Below are positions 57,635-64,000 of a DNA stretch of 64,000 bases, piece after piece; within the stretch, counting starts at the first letter, position 1; every line of letters starts with the position of its first letter. The notes below the pieces were generated by a model, which had not been told where the DNA came from, ran no database searches, and was given only the letters and a program-made list of their open reading frames with translations. Where the stretch lies: NCBI RefSeq assembly GCF_009834565.1, contig NZ_CP019428.1:248001-312000 (forward strand), given 5' to 3'. The translations under genes and the position numbers were made by a program. The DNA is from Pseudomonas sp. R76 (GTDB lineage: Bacteria; Pseudomonadota; Gammaproteobacteria; Pseudomonadales; Pseudomonadaceae).

Positions 57635-59950
57635 ATGAGTCTGTTGAAGTCCTTGCCCCTGGCCATGTTGGTGGCCGGCAGCACCAGTTGGTCGCCGACC
57701 CAGGCCGCCGAAACACCCGCGCCGGCAAGCAAGGGCGAAAACGCCGGCAGCCAGCTTGAGACCGTCACTGTGACCGCCCGGCGGCGTACCGAAAGCGCCC
57801 AGGAAGTGCCCACGCCCATGAGCGTGATCGGCGGCCAGGCGCTGGAGAGTCAGCGGGTTTATCGGATTCAGGATTTGCAGCAGTTGGTGCCCAGCGTCAA
57901 CGTCGCCTATATGCATGCGCGCCAGTCCAGCGTGTCGATTCGCGGGCTGGGCAACAACCCGGCCAGCGACGGCCTGGAAGGCAGCGTGGGGCTGTACATC
58001 GACAACGTGTATCTCGGGCGACCGGGCATGGCGGTGTTTGACTTGATGGACATCGAACAGCTTGAAGTGTTGCGTGGCCCGCAAGGCACGCTGTTCGGCA
58101 AAAACACCACCGCTGGGGTGATCAACATCAGCACCCGCGCGCCGAGTTTTACCCCGGAACGCAGCATTGAAACCTCGTTGGGCGAGGACGGTTATTTCCA
58201 AACCAAGGGCACGATTTCCGGCCCGCTCACCGATGATTTGGCCGGGCGTTTTTCGGCTTATCGCACGCGCAGTGACGGCGATATCAAAAATGAATACAAC
58301 GGCCACGATCTCAATGGCGGCTCACGCCAGGGCTTTCGCGGGCAACTGCTGTACAAGCCCAACGAGTCCTTCAACCTGCGCTGGATCGGCGACTACAACG
58401 AGGAAGATTCCAGCGCCGGCACCCGCGTGCTCTACAGCACCGGGCCGACCATCAATGGCACCAACCTCTACCAGGCCCGGGCGACGGCGGCGGGCGCGAC
58501 GCTGGTGGACGGCACCCATCGCAAGGTCAACCTGGACAGCGACCAGCACGTCACCGTGTTCCAGGGCGGCACATCGCTGGAGGCCAACTGGACGCTGCCG
58601 AGCGACTTCACCCTGACCTCGGTCAGTTCCTATCGCTGGTGGAATTTCACCCCGCGCAATGACGACGGGCTCAACGTTCCCGCGTCGTACAACGCCGGTG
58701 TGTCGGTGGAAGATAAACAGTGGTCCCAGGAATTCCGTCTGGCCTCGCCTACCGGTGGCTTCTTCGACTATGTGCTGGGCGCCTATTACTTCGGCAATTC
58801 GCTGGATAACAAATCCTTTGCCTATTACGGGCCCAAGGCGGATATCTGGAACGGCACGCCGACGGGGGCGTTGAACAATGTGAGCAGCGTCGGCAACGGG
58901 CACATTCGCACCGACAGTTTTGCCCTGTTCGCCCAAGGCACCTGGCACCTTACCGAGCGCCTGGATTTCACCGCCGGGCTGCGCGGCACCTATGAAGAGA
59001 AAAGCGCCTGGGTCACGCGCAATGCGCCGCTGGGTGGCGCGGCAGTGACCGGCGCCGCTGCCACCGCGCGGCGTGGGCGTGCCGGGGTGTATGACTCGGG
59101 CGACCTCAGCCAATACAGCGCGACACCCTCGGGGCTGCTGAACCTCAGTTATCACTTCAACGAAAACCTGCTCGGCTACGCCACGCTGTCTCATGGCGAA
59201 AAATCCGGTGGGGTTAACCTGGCCGTGGGCTCCGCGCCGACTGCCGGCGCCGACTCGTTGCTGATCGGCACCGAGCGCGCCAACAACGCCGAGCTGGGCT
59301 TCAAGAGCACGCTGTGGGATCGCCGCCTGCAGCTCAACGCCAACCTGTTCTGGACCCAGGTCAACGGCTACCAGACCAACGCCTACGACCAGGACAACCG
59401 CGTGCAGTACCTGACCAACGCCGGCTCGGTGCGCTCGCGGGGTGTTGAAGTGGAAAGCACGCTGGTGCCGATCAAGGGCCTGACGCTGAACCTCAACGGC
59501 TCGTTCAACGACGTGAGTTACCTGTCTTACAAAGATGCGCCGTGCCCACCGGAAGTCAGCCTGCGCCCAGGCGCGCCGGCGTCCTGCGACTTGACCGGCC
59601 ACCAGGTGGTCGGCGCCTCGAAGTGGATCGCCAACGCCAACGGCGAATACAAGTGGAACCTGGACAACGGCTTCGAACCCTACGTGACTGCCAGCTACGC
59701 GTTCCGCTCCAAAGCGGTAGGCACGGTCGAGGATTCCGACTACGGGCAGATTCCCGCCTATGCCGTGGTGAACCTGTCCACCGGCCTGCGCGGCAACTAC
59801 CAGCAAGGGCAGTGGGACGTGTCGTTGTGGCTGAAAAACGCCTTCGACAAAACCTACTACACCACGCTGTGGACCGGCGGCAATGGCGGCTATGAAGGCC
59901 TCTTGGGCACGCCGCGCACCTTAGGCGTGACTGGGCGCTACGACTTCTGA
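57635..59950 (+). CDS. TonB-dependent outer-membrane receptor
   Basis: 771 residues. Signal peptide to about residue 24, TonB box ETVTVTARRR (44-53), plug domain (60-180) with SSVSIRGLGNN and LEVLRGPQGTLFGKNTTAGVIN, then a beta-barrel with many aromatic-ended strands and a C-terminal aromatic residue (RYDF). Takes up a sulfate ester or related ligand if it follows SftP of P. putida; the ligand is inferred from context. Overlaps the CynX-type gene by 30 bp at the 3' end. Energised by TonB-ExbB-ExbD, encoded to the right. Confidence 0.93.
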   Translation: MSLLKSLPLAMLVAGSTSWSPTQAAETPAPASKGENAGSQLETVTVTARRRTESAQEVPTPMSVIGGQALESQRVYRIQDLQQLVPSVNVAYMHARQSSVSIRGLGNNPASDGLEGSVGLYIDNVYLGRPGMAVFDLMDIEQLEVLRGPQGTLFGKNTTAGVINISTRAPSFTPERSIETSLGEDGYFQTKGTISGPLTDDLAGRFSAYRTRSDGDIKNEYNGHDLNGGSRQGFRGQLLYKPNESFNLRWIGDYNEEDSSAGTRVLYSTGPTINGTNLYQARATAAGATLVDGTHRKVNLDSDQHVTVFQGGTSLEANWTLPSDFTLTSVSSYRWWNFTPRNDDGLNVPASYNAGVSVEDKQWSQEFRLASPTGGFFDYVLGAYYFGNSLDNKSFAYYGPKADIWNGTPTGALNNVSSVGNGHIRTDSFALFAQGTWHLTERLDFTAGLRGTYEEKSAWVTRNAPLGGAAVTGAAATARRGRAGVYDSGDLSQYSATPSGLLNLSYHFNENLLGYATLSHGEKSGGVNLAVGSAPTAGADSLLIGTERANNAELGFKSTLWDRRLQLNANLFWTQVNGYQTNAYDQDNRVQYLTNAGSVRSRGVEVESTLVPIKGLTLNLNGSFNDVSYLSYKDAPCPPEVSLRPGAPASCDLTGHQVVGASKWIANANGEYKWNLDNGFEPYVTASYAFRSKAVGTVEDSDYGQIPAYAVVNLSTGLRGNYQQGQWDVSLWLKNAFDKTYYTTLWTGGNGGYEGLLGTPRTLGVTGRYDF

Positions 59951-61120
59951 CCCAGTGCGATAGGTGGCGGGGCTGAACACCCGCGTCACCACCAGCATCG
60001 CCACCGCTGTCACTGTCAGCACCACCCAGGCGCTGACAAAGTTGCCGGTGAGTTCACGCAGCCAGCCGGTCAGCCATGGCGAAACCGCGTTGATCAAAAA
60101 GCCCACGCCCTGCACGAAGGCTGCCAGTTGCCCGGCTTGGCGTGGGTCGCGGTGGTGGTCGAGGGTCAGCAACAGGCTCAGGGCAAAACAGGCGCCCAGG
60201 CCGAAGCCGCACAACGCTACCCACAGGTGCGGATAGTCCAGCGGCGCGATGATCAGGCCGAGGTAGCCGATGGTTTGCGCCAGCAGGCTGATGCCAAGCA
60301 GCGGGCGTCGGTCGATACCGCGTTGCGCCAGCACCGGCATCAACAGCGCGGCGATTACCTGGAAGATGGTCATGAACGCCAGTAGCGAACCACTCGGCAG
60401 CACGCCCCAGCCCAGTTGCTGGTAGTACGCAGGCAGCCACGCCACCAGGCTCATGTAGCCGCAATTCACCAAGCCAAAATACAGCGCCAACAGCCAGGCG
60501 CGCCGATTGCGCAGGCCTTTGAACGTCGGCATCACGCGGGCGCTTCGGGCCGCACCGAGGGGTAAAAAAGCCCACAGCAGCAACGCGGCCAGCGCCGGCA
60601 ACAGCCATACGCCGAGCCCCGCCTGCCATTGCTGGAAATACGTGGCCACCAGCGGGCTGAGCAGCGCGGCCAAGCCACCACCGGCCATCAACGAGGCTGA
60701 ATACACACCCATCGCCACCGGCACGCGTTGATGAAACTCACGCTTGATCATCGCCGGCACCAGCGCCTGGATCAGTGCCACACCGGCACCGCCGAGCAAC
60801 GCTGTGACCAGCAGCGCCGACGCCTGGCCCATCAGCCAGCGCGCCAGGCACGCCAGCAGAATCATCATCAAGCCCAACGCAATGCCGCGCCGTTCGCCCA
60901 GGCGTGCTTCCACGCGCACGCCGATCAGCGCCACCAGGCCCATGCACACCACGGGCAGGCTGGTGAGCAGGGCGCTGCTCTGGAAGCTCAGCCCGGTGGC
61001 CTGGCGAATCTCGCCGAGCAACGGGCTGATGGAGCTGAGGATGGGACGTAGGTTGAGGCCGAGCACGACCAGCAGGCCCCAGCCCGCGAGTTTGCTCAGG
61101 AATGACGGGTTAAGCGGCAT
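59921..61120 (-). CDS. CynX/NimT-family MFS transporter
   Basis: 399 residues from ATG 61120 (CAGG upstream). Twelve transmembrane helices typical of MFS; N-terminal LNLRPILSSISPLLGEIRQATGLSFQSSALLTSLPVVCMG has the CynX signature region. CynX exports or imports cyanate-like small anions, NimT nitroimidazoles; the substrate here is unknown. Divergent from the LysR gene at 61232, which is probably its regulator. Confidence 0.87.
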   Translation of the reverse strand: MPLNPSFLSKLAGWGLLVVLGLNLRPILSSISPLLGEIRQATGLSFQSSALLTSLPVVCMGLVALIGVRVEARLGERRGIALGLMMILLACLARWLMGQASALLVTALLGGAGVALIQALVPAMIKREFHQRVPVAMGVYSASLMAGGGLAALLSPLVATYFQQWQAGLGVWLLPALAALLLWAFLPLGAARSARVMPTFKGLRNRRAWLLALYFGLVNCGYMSLVAWLPAYYQQLGWGVLPSGSLLAFMTIFQVIAALLMPVLAQRGIDRRPLLGISLLAQTIGYLGLIIAPLDYPHLWVALCGFGLGACFALSLLLTLDHHRDPRQAGQLAAFVQGVGFLINAVSPWLTGWLRELTGNFVSAWVVLTVTAVAMLVVTRVFSPATYRTGSEVVAPSHA

Positions 61121-61231
61121 GCATGACCTGCGGGTGCGCAAAAAAGAGGCAGGAAGTATGGCCATACGGCGGGGTATTCTGAAATTAAATATAACCATGC
61201 CAGTCAGTGGCAAATGGAATGGTGACGCGCC

Positions 61232-62083
61232 ATGTTCGACCCCGTGTTGTTACGCAGTTTTGTTGCCGTAGTGGACTGTGGCAATTTCACCCGCGCTGCC
61301 GAGCGCCTGCACGTGACTCAATCCACCGTGAGCCAGCAGATCCGCCGTCTGGAAGAGGCGGTAGCGTGCCAGTTGCTGGACCGCGAGCAGCGTCGCGTGG
61401 TGGCCACCGCCGAGGGCGAGCGCTTGCTGGCCTACGCTCGACGTATCCTCGCGCTGCATGAAGAGGCCGCCGACGTATTGATCAACCAGCAAAGCGACGG
61501 CGTACTGCGCCTGGGTGTGCCGGAGGACTTTGCCGCCGAACGCCTGATGCCATTGTTGTCGGCGTTCGTGGCGGCCTTTCCGCGCTTGCGCCTGGAAGTC
61601 ACCAGCGGCCTTGGGCCGCAATTGCAGCGCCAGTACCGAGCGGGCGAATTCGATGTGCTGCTGGTCAAGCAAATGGGTGACAGCGACGACTGCGTGGCGT
61701 CGTGGCCGGAACCCTTGTGCTGGGTGGACAGCCGCAGTACGCCGTCATTGGGGCGCGAGCCGCTGCCCTTGGTGGCGTTTCCGGTGGGCGGGTTGTACCG
61801 CAATGAAATGCTGCACCACTTGGAAGTGGGCGGCTGGCATTGGCGCATCGGCTATTCCAGCGCCAGTCTGGCCAGTGTGTGTTCGGCAGTGGCGGCGGGG
61901 TTGGGCATCAGTTTGCTGCCGCGACGGGTGGTGCAGGCCGGGCATGTGGTACTCGGTGAAGACAGCGGTTTGCCCAGGGTGCAAGGCGTGCGGCTGGCGT
62001 TGTATGGGCGCAGCGGGTTGGGTGCAGCCGGGCAAACGTTGCAACGCCAATTACTTGATTTATGCGCCAACAGCCCAGCGTAA
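61232..62083 (+). CDS. LysR-family regulator
   Basis: 283 residues. N-terminal winged helix (MFDPVLLRSFVAVVDCGNFTRAAERLHVTQSTVSQQIRRLEEAVACQLL) and LysR effector domain. Divergent from the CynX-type transporter, with 111 bp between them. Slightly shorter than most LysR proteins (283 against about 300) but both domains look complete. Confidence 0.9.
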   Translation: MFDPVLLRSFVAVVDCGNFTRAAERLHVTQSTVSQQIRRLEEAVACQLLDREQRRVVATAEGERLLAYARRILALHEEAADVLINQQSDGVLRLGVPEDFAAERLMPLLSAFVAAFPRLRLEVTSGLGPQLQRQYRAGEFDVLLVKQMGDSDDCVASWPEPLCWVDSRSTPSLGREPLPLVAFPVGGLYRNEMLHHLEVGGWHWRIGYSSASLASVCSAVAAGLGISLLPRRVVQAGHVVLGEDSGLPRVQGVRLALYGRSGLGAAGQTLQRQLLDLCANSPA

Positions 62084-62316
62084 AACGCTCGACAAGCGCC
62101 GTTTTTGTGGCGAGGGGCTGGCCACAATCCATGCCTTTTCTGAATATTTTTTATGCCTGAAAAGCATCGAAAAACAGCGCCTTCGTCACAGGCCACGCAG
62201 GACGTGGTTTTGGCGCTTCAGGATGTTTCTCATATTCAATTTTGATCTATGTATAACTTTAAAGATTACTTTATGAGATAAGCGTCTGGCCCCGATGATT
62301 CAGCCCTCGACGGCCG

Positions 62317-62347
62317 CTTTGGCAGGCCTGTCGGTTTTTTTGTTTCA
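62317..62347 (+). terminator. hairpin before tonB
   Basis: GACGGCC-GCTTTGGCA-GGCCTGTC with one bulged T, followed by GGTTTTTTTGTTTC. It can terminate transcription from the LysR gene, but it sits only about 20 bp before the tonB start, so it could also affect tonB. Confidence 0.65.
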
Positions 62348-62367
62348 AAACCGTAGGGAGTGAATCA

Positions 62368-63186
62368 ATGGGCAATGTCCAGACCGCCGCCAGTGCACCC
62401 GAGGCGCAGTGGCGCCAGGCACCGAGTGGTGAGTTGGTCGACCTTGGCCGGCCGCACCGCGCGCCGTTGGGGCAGTTGCGTTTGCAGCAAACCCCGAAGC
62501 GCTTCTCGAGCCGCCGCGAAGGCCTTCTGCTGGGCTTGCTGGTGTTGGCGCTGCACGCTGCGGTGATCTATTGGGTGAGCCAGAAGCCGACGCCGGTGCT
62601 GCCGATTGTGCCGCCGGAAATCCCGCCGATGACCATCGAATTTTCCCAGCCGGCGCCGCCGGTGGTTGAGCCGCCACCGCCCGTACCGCCACCACCGCCG
62701 CCTGTGGTTGAGCCACCGCCGCCGGTGGTGGATGAGTTGGCCGCCAAGCCGGCGCCGCCGAAACCGATTCCAAAACCTAAGCCCAAGCCAATACCGAAGC
62801 CCGAGCCCAAGCCCGTACCGAAACCGGTCGAGCAGCCGCCCGCGCCACCTAAGCCCGCGCCACCTGCTCCGCCCGCGCCGGCCGCACCGCCGTCGCCTGC
62901 ACCGGTTACACCCGCGTCGGCGAACGCCGCGTACCTGAAGAACCCGGCGCCGGAGTACCCGTCACTGGCCCAGCGCCGGGGTTGGGAAGGCACGGTGTTG
63001 CTCAGGGTGCATGTGTTGGCCAGCGGCAAACCGGGTGAGATCCAGATCCAGAAAAGCAGCGGGCGCCAGCAACTCGATGACGCCGCACTGGCCGCCGTGA
63101 AGCGTTGGAGCTTCGTGCCGGCCAAGCAGGGCGATGTGGCCCAGGACGGCTGGGTCAGCGTACCGATCGATTTCAAGATTCACTAA
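62368..63186 (+). CDS. tonB: energy-transducing protein TonB
   Basis: 272 residues. N-terminal cytoplasmic tail, one transmembrane helix (about 52-70: GLLLGLLVLALHAAVIYWV), a long Pro/Lys-rich periplasmic spacer with repeated PKPIPKPKP, and a C-terminal TonB domain (YLKNPAPEYPSLAQRRGWEGTVLLRVHV... YLDDAALAAVKRWSFVP). Couples proton motive force to the TonB receptor. Followed by exbB and exbD. Confidence 0.96.
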   Translation: MGNVQTAASAPEAQWRQAPSGELVDLGRPHRAPLGQLRLQQTPKRFSSRREGLLLGLLVLALHAAVIYWVSQKPTPVLPIVPPEIPPMTIEFSQPAPPVVEPPPPVPPPPPPVVEPPPPVVDELAAKPAPPKPIPKPKPKPIPKPEPKPVPKPVEQPPAPPKPAPPAPPAPAAPPSPAPVTPASANAAYLKNPAPEYPSLAQRRGWEGTVLLRVHVLASGKPGEIQIQKSSGRQQLDDAALAAVKRWSFVPAKQGDVAQDGWVSVPIDFKIH

Positions 63187-63240
63187 CTATTGCGCTGCGG
63201 TGTGTTGCACACGCCGCGACTTGTACAGAGGGAAAACATC

Positions 63241-63960
63241 ATGGCATTAGCATCTCCACTTGAATCCATCGAAAGCGCGGTGATCTGGCTGCTGGTGGTC
63301 TTTTCGGTCGCGACCTGGGGCTTCGCCTTGCTCAAGGGCCTGCAGTTCGGTCGCCTCAAGGCCCAGGATCGCAAATTCCACAAACAGTTCTGGGCGGCGT
63401 CGAGTCTCGACTCGGCCGCCGAACTGGCCGAAACCCAACCCGGCGCTGCCGCCCGTGTGGCCCAGGCCGGTTATGCCGCAATCCAGGTCGGTGATGCGCC
63501 GCACGCAGCGGACTTGAGCCAGGCCATCAACCATCAGGACCGCCTTGAGCGCGCCCTGCGCCAGCAGATCGTGCGGGAACGACGCTCGCTGGAAACCGGC
63601 TTGGCCGTGGTCGCCAGTATCGGCAGCACCTCGCCGTTTATCGGCCTGTTCGGCACCGTGTGGGGGATCATGGAAGCGCTGAAGGGGATCAGCGCCGCCG
63701 GTTCCGCCAGCCTGGAAACCGTGGCCGGCCCGATTGGTGCGGCGCTGGTGGCCACGGGCGTCGGTATCGCTGTCGCGGTGCCGGCGGTGCTGGTCTACAA
63801 CTACTTCCTGCGCCGCCTGAAGCTGACGGCTGCCGACCTGGATGACTTTGCCCACGACTTCTACAGCCTGGCGCAGAAGAATTCCTTCCGGGTGTTGCTG
63901 CACCCTGCGCTCACCAAAAGCGCGGCCGGCACCCCGCAAAAAGTGAAGGAGGCGTCCTGA
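63241..63960 (+). CDS. exbB: biopolymer transport protein ExbB
   Basis: 239 residues from ATG 63241 after AGAGGGAAAAC. Three transmembrane helices; MotA/TolQ/ExbB core with GLAVVASIGSTSPFIGLFGTVWGIMEAL and GPIGAALVATGVGIAVAVPAVLVYNYF. With ExbD it forms the proton channel that energises TonB. One nt from exbD. Confidence 0.96.
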   Translation: MALASPLESIESAVIWLLVVFSVATWGFALLKGLQFGRLKAQDRKFHKQFWAASSLDSAAELAETQPGAAARVAQAGYAAIQVGDAPHAADLSQAINHQDRLERALRQQIVRERRSLETGLAVVASIGSTSPFIGLFGTVWGIMEALKGISAAGSASLETVAGPIGAALVATGVGIAVAVPAVLVYNYFLRRLKLTAADLDDFAHDFYSLAQKNSFRVLLHPALTKSAAGTPQKVKEAS

Positions 63961-63961
63961 G

Positions 63962-64000
63962 ATGGCCTTCTCCACGCAAGACAGTGATGAGGTGCTGAGC
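63962..64000 (+). CDS. exbD: biopolymer transport protein ExbD (5' part only)
   Basis: Starts MAFSTQDSDEVLS at 63962, one nt after the exbB stop, and runs off the window. The N-terminus is the cytoplasmic part of ExbD. Name rests on position after exbB. Confidence 0.8.
   Translation, partial: MAFSTQDSDEVLS

Noticed and set aside
58322..59806. 494-codon minus-strand frame opposite the TonB receptor
   Set aside because: Shadow of a clear TonB-dependent receptor; no start with ribosome site.
1..64000. CRISPR arrays
   Set aside because: No evenly spaced direct repeats with unique spacers were seen; the repeated elements here are REP/inverted types, not CRISPR.

Overview
The window is a stretch of a Pseudomonas chromosome, most likely from the P. 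fluorescens group. Support comes from the high GC, the gabD-gabT / desA / oscA-sbp-cysTWA order (which I recall as PA0265-266 and PA0280-PA0290 in P. aeruginosa PAO1), the many Pseudomonas-type REP elements (core GTGGGAGC..GGCTTGC) in intergenic gaps, and close agreement with the alkylsulfatase AtsK of P. putida S-313. All identifications were made by reading the sequence; no database search was run.

Layout. (1) 1-2147: tail of an unknown gene, two small unknown genes each preceded by a related intergenic element, and a small minus-strand gene with a long hairpin-rich leader. (2) 2148-9802: an eleven-gene plus-strand block containing seven to eight lipoproteins and three inner-membrane proteins, plus one helical-repeat protein, ending in the CsgG-like / DUF4810 / GNA1162-like trio. 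(3) 9876-17238: four tandem minus-strand serralysin-like (M10) RTX metalloproteases. One carries a complete trypsin-like serine protease domain at its C-terminus. No type I secretion genes are in the window. (4) 17796-20732: VWA lipoprotein, ECF sigma factor and probable anti-sigma factor. (5) about 20.8-31.1 kb: a decayed genomic island next to tRNA-Arg(CCG). It has a membrane protein, a methyltransferase, a 1451-residue multi-domain glycosyltransferase, a DegT-type aminotransferase, a NeuD-type acetyltransferase, and remnants of an IS630 transposase, a MITE-like element, a PLP enzyme and a P4-type integrase. (6) 31.5-40.4 kb: GABA catabolism (gabD, gabT), a receiver-HDOD protein, a diguanylate cyclase, a delta-9 desaturase and a GGDEF-EAL protein. 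(7) 40.7-44.8 kb: sulfate uptake (oscA, sbp, cysT, cysW, cysA). (8) 44.8-48.9 kb: DUF962 protein, Crp/Fnr regulator, lone receiver domain, and an AraC regulator divergent from a desaturase. (9) 48.9-62.1 kb: a sulfate-ester/sulfonate scavenging region: ABC transporter with a fused double permease, AtsK dioxygenase, a sulfatase, two related LysR regulators, a TonB-dependent receptor, a CynX-type exporter and a third LysR gene. (10) 62.4-64.0 kb: tonB-exbB-exbD, cut by the window end.

How it fits together. Regions 7, 9 and 10 form one sulfur-acquisition theme: inorganic sulfate import, outer-membrane receptor plus TonB energisation for sulfate esters, ABC import, and oxygenolytic or hydrolytic release of sulfate inside the cell. 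Regions 2 and 3 are cell-envelope and secreted functions and are the least described part. Region 5 is a surface-glycan module on a degenerate mobile island.
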